DNA from: Pseudonocardiales bacterium
GTDB taxonomy: Bacteria > Actinomycetota > Actinomycetes > Mycobacteriales > Jatrophihabitantaceae
NCBI GenBank assembly: GCA_030840445.1
Contig: JAVEEN010000390.1
Location: 1 to 41,410, forward strand
DNA length: 41,410 nt
Reading direction: 5' to 3'
Shown here: positions 16,465 to 23,882 of the stretch, one piece after another
Layout of the letters: the number at the start of each line of letters is the position of its first letter
How positions within the stretch are numbered: position 1 is the first letter of the stretch
Notes under the pieces: generated by a model
Seen by the model: the letters and a program-made list of their open reading frames with translations, nothing else
Database searches by the model: none
Told to the model about the DNA's origin: nothing
Translations under genes and position numbers: made by a program

Positions 16465-17394
16465 TTACGAGCGTGGGTGCGCGGCGTTGCCGTCCACGAC
16501 GACGTTCTCCAGCGGCTCTCCTGCGACATAGCGCTCGATCTGCGCCGTGATCAGGCGGTACGCGCGAGTGTCCCAGCCAGGTGCGCCGCCACCGACGTGC
16601 GGAGTGATCACCAGATTGGGCGCTTCCCACAACGGATGCTCGGCGGGCAGCGGCTCGGGGTCGACGACATCGAGCCCAGCCCGCAGACGACCCGATTGCA
16701 GCTCGGCGAGCAGGGCAGCTGTGACCACGGTAGGCCCCCGGCCGACATTTACCAGGATCGCGTGATCCTTCATCGCGGAAAGGAACCCGGCGTCCACGAG
16801 GCCCTGGGTGGCGGCGGTCAGGGGCAATGCGAGGACGACCACATCGTGTGCGGGCAGTACATCGGGCAACGCCTCGAAGCCGATGACGCCGGCGCGAGCG
16901 GTTCTGCCCATCAGCGTGATCGAGGCTCCCAACGTCTCGAGACAAGCGGCGACCTTGCTGCCGATGTCACCGGCTCCCAGGATCAGGACGCGCTTGTCGG
17001 CAACCGTCTCCCGCTCGCCGGCATCCCAGACCTGGTCGGCCTGCTGCCCGAGGTACCGAGGCAGTTCGCGGATATGAGCCAGAATCAACGTGACAGCTAT
17101 CTCGGCTGTGGAGAGCCCATGCACACCTCGCCCGTTGCACAGCGTCACGCCTGGTGGCAATGCGCCCAGCCAGGCATCGACGCCGGCCGAGATCACCTGC
17201 AGTACCTTCAGCTTCTCAAACCTCGCCAGCTGGGTCCGGGTGAGTGCCTCCTTCACGTAGCTGCCGACCAGAAACTCGGTGTCGTCGAGTCCGGGCGGCT
17301 CCGGGCCGGTGCCGTCCCAGACGATGATCTCGGTGCCGGCGGGGTCACCGACGAGCAGCCGCGCACGCGCATCGGGTAGGCAGACCACCGTCAT
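16465..17394 (-). CDS. D-isomer-specific 2-hydroxyacid dehydrogenase, NAD-binding
   Basis: 309 residues. The Rossmann motif LILGAGDIGSKVA is followed by LMGRT after the second strand, where Arg suggests NADP or relaxed cofactor use. Catalytic residues of the family are present: Arg in NVGRGP, Glu in DPEPLPAEHPLW, and His in ITPHVGG. It interconverts a 2-oxo acid and a D-2-hydroxy acid. The ATG at 17394 has GATGAGG at good distance; an upstream start at 17424 is not needed. It converges on the M17 gene with only 9 bp between stops. Context suggests that it acts on the same 2-oxo acid as the ThDP enzyme, possibly as an entry or side branch. Confidence 0.91.
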   Translation of the reverse strand: MTVVCLPDARARLLVGDPAGTEIIVWDGTGPEPPGLDDTEFLVGSYVKEALTRTQLARFEKLKVLQVISAGVDAWLGALPPGVTLCNGRGVHGLSTAEIAVTLILAHIRELPRYLGQQADQVWDAGERETVADKRVLILGAGDIGSKVAACLETLGASITLMGRTARAGVIGFEALPDVLPAHDVVVLALPLTAATQGLVDAGFLSAMKDHAILVNVGRGPTVVTAALLAELQSGRLRAGLDVVDPEPLPAEHPLWEAPNLVITPHVGGGAPGWDTRAYRLITAQIERYVAGEPLENVVVDGNAAHPRS

Positions 17395-17478
17395 CGAATA
17401 CACCTCATCCTGAACGGACCTCATTACCTGGCGGAAGCGCCGATACGGTGATTCTGACAGGGGACACCCTCGAGTTGC

Positions 17479-18246
17479 TCACCCGGCCGAGTACTTGCCG
17501 GTCCAGGCCAGGCGCCAGGTGTTGGGCCCGATCTCGCCGTTGGGGACCAGTCCGTTCAGACTTTGCAGCCGCTTGACCATGGTCAGCGTGTTCGGCCCGT
17601 ATTGCCCGGTGCCGACCGGGAAGAAGCCGCGGGCGTTCATCTGGTCCTGGAATCGCTTGATCGTGGAATTCCAGTCCCCGTAGTGGAACCACCTCGGTCC
17701 CGGGAACGCCGGGATCGATGAAGTGCCCCCGGCCACCGAGCCCGTACCCGAGGCGGGAACCCTTATGTCACTGATGCGTCCAGAGCGCGCGTCGCCGTCC
17801 TCGCGAAGTCCCAGGATGGTCGCGCACTGCCACGGCTGCCAGCCCCGCTCGCGGTACAGGATGAGGGCGCGGGCGTCCTGCTCGCCTGCGGAGGCGCTAC
17901 TCGGGTAGCCGGTGCCCCCGACGCTCCGCCAGGTAGCAAGGTCGAATTGATAGGCGCCGTAGTGCCCGTTGCCCGTGTTGATCGAATAGTTGTTGCTCGA
18001 CTCGCACTGGCGCAGTCGCAACCAGGCGTTTGCCGAAGGGTCAGCCGACGCTGACCCGATCGGCAGCATCGCGATCGTGGCAACACCGCCCGTCGCAAGC
18101 GCGATCGCCGCGGCGCCCCAGCGCTTCGCCCGCCGGCTTCGTGGGTGGACCTCCGCTGGCCGAAGGTGCTCCGGTTCGATCTCCGCCGGTTCTGCCCAGT
18201 TTCCGAAAAACGACAATCCGAGACCCGTATCCGGTCCAATAGTCAT
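17479..18246 (-). CDS. secreted Rpf-like transglycosylase with C-terminal peptidoglycan-binding domain
   Basis: 255 residues. A 40-residue cytoplasmic head precedes an export signal or anchor (KRWGAAAIALATGGVATIAMLPIGSASA, about 41-68). Residues 74-141 form a resuscitation-promoting-factor-like domain: Cys81 next to catalytic Glu82 (QCESSNNYSINTGNGHYGAYQF), with Cys141 in WQPWQC to close the disulfide. A Gly/Ser linker follows. Residues about 195-250 form a PG_binding_1 repeat (IKRFQDQMNARGF ... YGPNTLTMVKRLQ). It probably cleaves peptidoglycan outside the cell during growth or exit from dormancy. The closest ribosome-binding-like sequence, GAAGGG, is rather far (about 10 bp) from the ATG, so the start is less certain than the function. 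Confidence 0.88.
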   Translation of the reverse strand: MTIGPDTGLGLSFFGNWAEPAEIEPEHLRPAEVHPRSRRAKRWGAAAIALATGGVATIAMLPIGSASADPSANAWLRLRQCESSNNYSINTGNGHYGAYQFDLATWRSVGGTGYPSSASAGEQDARALILYRERGWQPWQCATILGLREDGDARSGRISDIRVPASGTGSVAGGTSSIPAFPGPRWFHYGDWNSTIKRFQDQMNARGFFPVGTGQYGPNTLTMVKRLQSLNGLVPNGEIGPNTWRLAWTGKYSAG

Positions 18247-18279
18247 CAGCCATGTCCCTTCACAGCAGTTCGCGCCTGC

Positions 18280-18338
18280 GTCACTCTGATTGCCGTTGCC
18301 GGGGACAGAGTCACTTAACCGACGGCCTCACTGCCGTC
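18280..18338 (-). other. possible structured 5' leader of the transglycosylase gene
   Basis: Two inverted repeats sit 34-92 bp upstream of the start. GACGGC (18321-18326) pairs with GCCGTC (18333-18338). GTCACTCTG (18280-18288) pairs with CAGAGTCAC (18306-18314) with one mismatch. In the leader RNA these could stack as two hairpins. Rpf genes in actinobacteria are often under a c-di-AMP (ydaO-type) riboswitch, but I could not find that consensus here. Confidence 0.35.
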
Positions 18339-18490
18339 CCATTGGCAACTACCGTCACACGAGACACATCACCAGCGCAAGTCCGCCGCCGGACGTTGTG
18401 GAACGGGGCCGCCCGAATTCTTCGCTCCACCCGCCTGAGCGCAAGCACATCCCGCGCAGCCGAGTACGTCGGGCTCGAGAGGGGGTGGCT

Positions 18491-18691
18491 CTAACGACCT
18501 CGGCGTCCACGGCGGCGTTGGGCCATCGTCGTGACGGTTGCGTCGCCGCGATTCAGCAGGCCTGTGAGGCGCGAGTTCGGGTTCTGCCTGGTAGCGCGGG
18601 CGGCCAGCCGGCGCAGGACCATTCGAGCCACCGGCAACGCGACGGCGAGTGCCAGCCATGTCCGAAGGCGGGTCGATAGCAGCATCCACAT
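18491..18691 (-). CDS. small cationic membrane protein, function unknown
   Basis: 66 residues. One hydrophobic segment (TWLALAVALPVARMVL, about 11-26) is flanked by Arg-rich sequence, and the tail ends in RRRGRRGR. The ATG at 18691 has an excellent AGAGGAGA ribosome binding site 7 bp upstream, which is the main reason to accept it as a gene. Similar short one-helix basic proteins are common hypothetical genes in actinobacteria. It lies upstream of, and on the same strand as, the Rpf-like gene, 244 bp away. No function is proposed. Confidence 0.65.
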   Translation of the reverse strand: MWMLLSTRLRTWLALAVALPVARMVLRRLAARATRQNPNSRLTGLLNRGDATVTTMAQRRRGRRGR

Positions 18692-18924
18692 GTGATATCT
18701 CCTCTTCGAGCCTGCGCGACTTCCTTCTCGGCGAGCTTACTGTTCTCGCCAGTGGCGGTAGGGCAAACGGACGCGGTGACACCATCGAGGACGACTTGCT
18801 GGGGTGGGTGCGCGGCTACCTGCCGCGATCGTGGACAGCTTCCATGGCAAACCGAATGTATGACTCGGGTCGATGACCGGATCCGGTATTCCGCGCAGTA
18901 TTCAAGCAGGGTAGACACTGAACG

Positions 18925-19845
18925 GTGATCGTTGGCACCGAACCTGGCGGGGACCCGGGCGCCGCAAGTCGGCAGCGCGGCCGGCTTGTCGTCCTCGGCT
19001 CAGCGAATGTCGACCTGGTGCTCGGCGTCCGCGCGCTGCCGTTGCCGGGAGAGACGGTGATCGGTGGTGTGCCGAGTCGAGGCTTCGGCGGGAAGGGTGC
19101 GAATCAGGCCGTCGCCGCTGCCCGTGATGGCGGTCTCGTATCCTTCATCGGGGCGGTCGGTGGTGACGCCGACGGTCACGCAATCGCCGGCCAGCTGACA
19201 CGCGAGGGCATCGACGTGTCGCGACTTCGTCGTCTCGGCCATGCCACCACCGGGTTGGCCGTCGTCATTGTGGCCAGCGATGGCGAGAACTCGATCGTCG
19301 TCGTGCCTGGGGCCAATGCCGAGCTGACCGTGCTCTCCGAAGACGACCTGGACTGCGTGGCGGGAGCGGCAGTCCTCCTGTTGCAGTTGGAAACGCCGCT
19401 GGCCGCGGCGAGCCGAGCGGCCCACGCGGCTCATGGATTGGTCATCCTCAACGCCGCACCGGCCATGCAACTGGCCGACGAGCTGCTGTCAGAGGTCGAC
19501 GTGCTGATCGTCAATGAATCCGAGGCTGCGAGGCAGCCGGCTGCGGTGGCTCAGGTCCCGGTAGTCGTGACTACCCTCGGCGCCGGTGGCGTCCTGCTCG
19601 GCCGGGACGGATTGCCAGACCTGCACGTGCCGGGCCGCGCCGTGGCAGCTGTGGACACCACCGGAGCCGGCGACACCTTCTGCGGCGTGCTCGCGGCCGC
19701 ACTCGCGTCAGGCTGGCCATGGCCCACCGCGCTGCACCGAGCCAACGCGGCGGCGTCGCTGTCCGTTCAGCGCCGAGGCGCCCAGACCTCCATGCCGACA
19801 GCTGCCGAGATCGACATCGCCCTCAGCTACGCGCCAGATCAGTGA
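18925..19845 (+). CDS. PfkB family carbohydrate kinase (ribokinase-like)
   Basis: 306 residues. The N-terminal PfkB signature is GFGGKGANQAVAAARDGG, and the C-terminal signature DTTGAGDTFCGVLAAAL holds the catalytic Asp and anion-hole glycines. The opening LGSANVDLVLGVRALPLPGETVIGG is typical of ribokinases, so phosphorylation of ribose or a similar sugar is likely but not certain. The GTG at 18925 has a weak AGGG site. Its stop lies inside the 3' end of the convergent glycosyltransferase gene (23-bp overlap). Confidence 0.88.
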   Translation: MIVGTEPGGDPGAASRQRGRLVVLGSANVDLVLGVRALPLPGETVIGGVPSRGFGGKGANQAVAAARDGGLVSFIGAVGGDADGHAIAGQLTREGIDVSRLRRLGHATTGLAVVIVASDGENSIVVVPGANAELTVLSEDDLDCVAGAAVLLLQLETPLAAASRAAHAAHGLVILNAAPAMQLADELLSEVDVLIVNESEAARQPAAVAQVPVVVTTLGAGGVLLGRDGLPDLHVPGRAVAAVDTTGAGDTFCGVLAAALASGWPWPTALHRANAAASLSVQRRGAQTSMPTAAEIDIALSYAPDQ

Positions 19846-20917
19846 TGCGGTTGTAGAACCTGGTGTGCGCCTCGGCCGCGTCTGGCCAGCTGTAGCGGGC
19901 GGCCAGCGTCCGGGCGTCCGCCAGCTGCCCGGCAGGCGGTGCGTTGATGGCTGCGAGCAGGGCGTCCGCGATGCCGGACGGGCTGTTGGCGAAGGCCGCG
20001 GCGCCGGTATAGATCTCTCTGAGCACGGGCAGGCCTCGCATCACCACCGGGGTGCCGGCGGCCATGGCCTCCATAGCCGCTAAGCCGAATCCTTCCTTGA
20101 CGGAGGGGAATGCGAAGGCGGCGGCCTGTGCCACCAGCGCCGGCAGCCTGTCGTTGGCGACGGTGCCCAGGCCGGTCATGCGCACACCCAGTTCGTCGGC
20201 TCGGTGAAACACCTTCTGCCGGTAGTCGCGATAGTCGAAGAGGGTCTCGCCGCCGGCGATGACCAGGTCGACGTCCGGTCGATCGCGCTGCAGGCCGGCC
20301 ATCGCCTCGATCAGGTCGGTGGTGCCTTTGCGGGGTTCTATGCCACCGACGGCCAGGACGTACGTACCGAGCTGATCGGCCCATTCACCGCGCCCCTGAC
20401 GGTCGGTCGCTGCTTGAGCGAAGCGGTCGAAGTCGACGCCGTTGGGTATCACCTGTGGCCGGATGCCCCAACCGTCCTCGACCTCGGCGGCAACGGCGGC
20501 AGAGACGCAGATGTGCGCGTAGGGGCGCACGATGGCGCGCTCGTGGCAGGCAGCCAGTTCGGGCGTGGTGAAGTTGTCGAGGTGGTGGATGGTGCGGATG
20601 CACCGCGGGACGGCGTTGGCGCTGATGCAGTCCTGCGCGTGCACGATGTCGTATCCGGATGGGTCAAAGGCCTCCGCGAGCTGCTTGATGGATCGCACGA
20701 TGCGGGTTCCGACGTCTTCACCATCGATCTCCGGCAGCGGCACCAGCCGCAGTCCGACGCGCGGATCCACTGGCCGGAAGAAGGTGCTGTCCCCGCCTCG
20801 GGCCAGGCTCCACACATCGACTTGGTGGCCGGCGGCAGCCAGCGCTTCGGCGATGGCGAGGGTGTGCACGACCCCGCCGCGTGGCCGCGTCGAGTAGGTC
20901 AGCTGCGCGATACGCAT
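19823..20917 (-). CDS. glycosyltransferase family 1/4, MSMEG_0565 (Nit1C-associated) type
   Basis: 364 residues with a GT-B fold. The N-terminus (QLTYSTRPRGGVVHTLAIAEALAAAGHQVDVW) is the acceptor domain. The C-terminal nucleotide-sugar domain has GGIEPRKGT, and EGFGLAAME (the E-x7-E motif) contacts the donor. The N-terminal TYSTRPRGGVVH sequence and its place as the last gene of a nitrilase/radical SAM cluster match the MSMEG_0565 family. It starts 1 bp after the stop of the second nitrilase homologue. Its product is unknown; it may glycosylate a cluster-made molecule. The 3' end overlaps the sugar kinase gene. Confidence 0.9.
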   Translation of the reverse strand: MRIAQLTYSTRPRGGVVHTLAIAEALAAAGHQVDVWSLARGGDSTFFRPVDPRVGLRLVPLPEIDGEDVGTRIVRSIKQLAEAFDPSGYDIVHAQDCISANAVPRCIRTIHHLDNFTTPELAACHERAIVRPYAHICVSAAVAAEVEDGWGIRPQVIPNGVDFDRFAQAATDRQGRGEWADQLGTYVLAVGGIEPRKGTTDLIEAMAGLQRDRPDVDLVIAGGETLFDYRDYRQKVFHRADELGVRMTGLGTVANDRLPALVAQAAAFAFPSVKEGFGLAAMEAMAAGTPVVMRGLPVLREIYTGAAAFANSPSGIADALLAAINAPPAGQLADARTLAARYSWPDAAEAHTRFYNRITDLARS

Positions 20918-20918
20918 A

Positions 20919-21764
20919 TCAGGCTTGGGCTTTGTCGAGGTAGAGCTCGGGTCGCCGTTCGGTCAGATGGTGCAGCACCAACCGGGCGCGGTCTACCTCG
21001 GCCTCGACGTCGACCTCGGCGACGGCCAGCCCTGCTTTGGCCCAGGTGCGGGCAAGCACCTCGCCGCCGGGACCGACGACCTTGGATTGGCCGAGGAAGC
21101 GGAGGCCGCCGGTCGTGCCGGTCTGGTTGGCCGAGACCCACACCACCTGGTTCTCCGCGGCGCGGGCGCAGTCATAGAGGTCGAACAGTCGCGATTGACG
21201 GTCCTGGGGCAGCCGATCGGCCCGGCCCGTGATGCTCGCCGGCCAGGCGGACAGGCAGGCAATGATCCTGGCGCCGCCGAGCGCCAGGGTGCGTGCAGCT
21301 TCGGGAAAGGTCTTGTCGTAGTCGATCAGCATGCCCATCCGACCGATCGGTGTGTCGAAGGCGTCGAGCCGGTTGCCTGCGGAGTACACCAGCGCCTCAC
21401 CCGGCGGCTGGTGCACCTTTCGGTACCGGCCCAGCACGCCGTCTCCATGAACGCATACCGCCGAGTTCCAGCGCTGACCGCCCTGGCGTTCGCTGTACCC
21501 GAAGCAGACGATCATGTCACCGGCCAACCCGATTATGCGCCGGATCTCCAGCGAGTCGGGCGCAATTGCTGGCGGTAGCGCGCCGGGATCAGGCGAGCGC
21601 AGATCCGCGAGATATCCGCCCAACGCGGCGTCAGGCAACACCAGCAGCCGGGCGTTCACCTTCCGCGCAGCCTCGATGATCATGCCGATGCGGTCTACCG
21701 AGCGGGGGAGGTCGCGCCCGAAGTGTGCCGATGCGGCCGCGATACGCAGTGGCCCGCTGATCAC
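20919..21764 (-). CDS. nitrilase-superfamily paralogue with lost catalytic residues (predicted pseudoenzyme)
   Basis: 281 residues with the nitrilase fold along its whole length, clearly a paralogue of the neighbouring nitrilase (shared YRKVHQP, GRMGM and ENQVVWVSANQTG segments). Two of the three catalytic residues are changed: the Glu is Asp45 in VLPDAALGGYL and the Cys nucleophile is Asp148 in GMLIDYDKTFPE. Lys116 is kept. The codons read GAC directly, without frameshift. Family knowledge says that the Cys is required for nitrile or amide hydrolysis, so this protein should be inactive in that chemistry; a structural or regulatory subunit is possible. A GTG start overlaps the oxidoreductase stop by 4 bp. 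Confidence 0.88.
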   Translation of the reverse strand: MISGPLRIAAASAHFGRDLPRSVDRIGMIIEAARKVNARLLVLPDAALGGYLADLRSPDPGALPPAIAPDSLEIRRIIGLAGDMIVCFGYSERQGGQRWNSAVCVHGDGVLGRYRKVHQPPGEALVYSAGNRLDAFDTPIGRMGMLIDYDKTFPEAARTLALGGARIIACLSAWPASITGRADRLPQDRQSRLFDLYDCARAAENQVVWVSANQTGTTGGLRFLGQSKVVGPGGEVLARTWAKAGLAVAEVDVEAEVDRARLVLHHLTERRPELYLDKAQA

Positions 21765-23020
21765 CGGGCAGCACTCGCGGCAAGCTCGCCACGGCGCTCA
21801 CGGGCCCGAAGCTGGGCAGCGAGGTAGCTGGCATCGACTTCAATGCCGGCGAACCTGCCGGAGCCCCAAGTGTGCAGCCACGGCAACCCGATGAAATAGA
21901 GACCCGGGACGGCGGTGACGCCGCGCAGTTGCTGCGGATGCCCGGCACCGTCGAATACTCCGGCGTGCAGCCAGCGGTAGTCGCGGCTGAAGCCGGTCGC
22001 CCACACCACGGTCGCCAACTCGCCGACCGGTAGGCGCGAGCCACGGTAGCCCGCCGGGCGCCACACCGGCCCGTATCGGGACGGCTCAATGGCCGACAGG
22101 ATGGCGTTGCTGGCGATGTGATCATCGATCAACTGATTGATTCCGTTGTACACGGCGTCGGCCGCGTCGAGGCTGTGTTCGAGATCGTCGGCGAAGACCA
22201 GTTCGCTGCCGGCGATGTCTCGTAGGTGGCCGTGCAATGTCATGCCGGCGATCGCGAATGCGCGCAGGTCGATGTCGCGACCGCCGTCGCGTCCGGTGAC
22301 GTAGTGGTTCGTCTTGTCCTGGCTGCGTTCCTCGACAGGCTTGTCGGTGACCGGCTTGGCGTAGTGGCCGGTGTCGTGCAGCCAGGCGATGACGTCTCGG
22401 CCGCGATACCGGCGGGCAAAGCGTGGGGCGTTGCCGACGGCCAGGTGCACGTCGCGACCGGCGAGCAGCAGGTCCTCGGCGATCTGCGCACCGGACTGCC
22501 CGGTACCGACCACGAGCACCGGACCGTCAGGTAGCTGCTGCGGGTTCTTGTACTGAGAGGAGTGCAACTGTGCTATCTGCTTGGGAAGCCGTTCGGCCAT
22601 CCGCGGGATGGCGGGATCGTGGTAGCCGCCGGTGGCGACGACGACCTGCTCGGCGCGGATGGAACCTGCCCCGGTGGTCAGGTCGAAACCGTCGCCGTCC
22701 GCCACGGGCCTCAGCGACGTGACTGTGGTGTGTTCGCGGACCGGCGGGTCGAAGCTGGCGACGTAGCCGGCGAGCCAGTCGGTGAGCTCCGCAGCGACCA
22801 TGAACCCGTCCGGGTCCGGCCCGTCGTAGCGGTAGCCGGGCAATCGGCACTGCCAGTTCGGCGTCACCAGGCAGAAGCTGTCCCAGCGGGCATCACGCCA
22901 GGAATGCAGGAGGGTGTCGCGTTCGAGCACGACGTGCTCGATGCCATCGCGCTTGAGGTGCCAGCTCACCGCGAGGCCGGCCTGTCCACCGCCGACGATG
23001 ACGACCGGGATCCGTTCCAT
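21761..23020 (-). CDS. flavin-dependent oxidoreductase, MSMEG_0569 family
   Basis: 419 residues resembling flavin-containing monooxygenases. The FAD motif is near the N-terminus (VVIVGGGQAGLAVSWHL). The NADPH-binding motif VVGTGQSGAQIAEDLL is in the middle, and VVWATGFSRDYRWL is the late FMO-type motif. WRDARWDSFCLVTPNW is characteristic of this subgroup. The start ATG overlaps the nitrilase stop by one base (TGATG). The frame stays open far upstream, but that part is the antisense-like shadow of other genes. In Nit1C clusters this oxidoreductase is a constant partner of the nitrilase and radical SAM protein, presumably oxidising a nitrogen compound; the substrate is unknown. Confidence 0.9.
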   Translation of the reverse strand: MERIPVVIVGGGQAGLAVSWHLKRDGIEHVVLERDTLLHSWRDARWDSFCLVTPNWQCRLPGYRYDGPDPDGFMVAAELTDWLAGYVASFDPPVREHTTVTSLRPVADGDGFDLTTGAGSIRAEQVVVATGGYHDPAIPRMAERLPKQIAQLHSSQYKNPQQLPDGPVLVVGTGQSGAQIAEDLLLAGRDVHLAVGNAPRFARRYRGRDVIAWLHDTGHYAKPVTDKPVEERSQDKTNHYVTGRDGGRDIDLRAFAIAGMTLHGHLRDIAGSELVFADDLEHSLDAADAVYNGINQLIDDHIASNAILSAIEPSRYGPVWRPAGYRGSRLPVGELATVVWATGFSRDYRWLHAGVFDGAGHPQQLRGVTAVPGLYFIGLPWLHTWGSGRFAGIEVDASYLAAQLRARERRGELAASAAR

Positions 23021-23853
23021 CAGCGCTGCGCCTGGCTCAGATAAGCGGCTGGGCGTCGGTCGCGAAGGTGGAACATTCCGCCACGCGCCGCGTGCAGCAT
23101 CCGATCGAGGTCGACGCTGGCGACCGCCATACCCGGCGAAGTACCAGTAGTGGCCAGCACGTCCCCACCGCAATCGACGATCTTCGCACTGGCCACGAAC
23201 CGCATCGTTGCGAAGCTGCCGGACTGGTTGGCCGATACCCAGAGCACCTGATTCTCCAGCGCGCGTGCCCGGTCGTAGAGATCGAACCGACGGGTCCACC
23301 GATCGTCGGCCAGGTCTGGGCTCGGGTCGGTTCGCGCGGCTGGCCAGGCCGACATGCAGCAGATGATGTCGGCGCCGTCCAGCGCCAGAGCCCGGGCGGA
23401 TTCGGGAAACGCCTTGTCGTAACAGATCATCATCCCCAGCCGCCCGACCGGCGAGTCGAATGCCTCGAAGCTGTCGCCGGCCGCGTAGGAGCCACCCTCG
23501 CCGAGTGGTTGATGCACCTTGCGGTGCACGCCGAGCAGTCCGTCGCCGGTCAGCGCGATCGCGGTGTTGTAGCGGATATCGTTGTCGGCTTCGCAGATCC
23601 CAGCGGTGACGACGAGGTCTCCGGCCAGTGCGGTCAGCCGCTTGACCTCGGGGCCGTCGACGTCGAGTGCCGGTGGCAATGAGGTCGGGTCGCCATTCAG
23701 GGTTGACAGGTATCCGCCGAGCGTCGCCTCGGGGAGGACAACCAGCTCGGCGCCCCGGCTGCGGGCCTGGTCGAGCAGGTCCTCGATTCGGGCGAAGGCC
23801 GCGTCCAGGTCGCGGCCGAAGTTGGCCGCGACCGCCGCCACGGTGATGGGCAT
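23020..23853 (-). CDS. nitrilase / carbon-nitrogen hydrolase (Nit1C nitrilase)
   Basis: 277 residues with an intact catalytic triad: Glu42 in VVLPEATLGGYL, Lys112 in HRKVHQPLGEGGSY, and the Cys144 nucleophile in GMMICYDKAFPE. The GEGGSY loop holds the second active-site Glu. It should hydrolyse a nitrile or amide to the carboxylic acid and ammonia in the cytoplasm. The ATG at 23853 has GAAGGAGA 7 bp upstream; an upstream in-frame ATG lacks this. Its neighbours (radical SAM, GNAT-AIRS, FMO) define a Nit1C-type cluster, whose nitrilases (Nit6803-like in cyanobacteria) have been tied to nitrogen starvation and cyanide assimilation. Confidence 0.92.
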   Translation of the reverse strand: MPITVAAVAANFGRDLDAAFARIEDLLDQARSRGAELVVLPEATLGGYLSTLNGDPTSLPPALDVDGPEVKRLTALAGDLVVTAGICEADNDIRYNTAIALTGDGLLGVHRKVHQPLGEGGSYAAGDSFEAFDSPVGRLGMMICYDKAFPESARALALDGADIICCMSAWPAARTDPSPDLADDRWTRRFDLYDRARALENQVLWVSANQSGSFATMRFVASAKIVDCGGDVLATTGTSPGMAVASVDLDRMLHAARGGMFHLRDRRPAAYLSQAQR

Positions 23854-23882
23854 GCCAGTTCTCCTTCGAACATCGATGGAAT

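Noticed and set aside
17430-17441. GGCG-GAAG-CGCC mini-hairpin between the transglycosylase and dehydrogenase genes
   Set aside because: Only 4 bp of stem and no T-tract; too weak to call a terminator.
18247-18400. c-di-AMP (ydaO-type) riboswitch upstream of the Rpf-like gene
   Set aside because: Rpf genes often carry one and hairpins are present, but the conserved blocks of the ydaO consensus could not be found; a covariance-model search would be needed.
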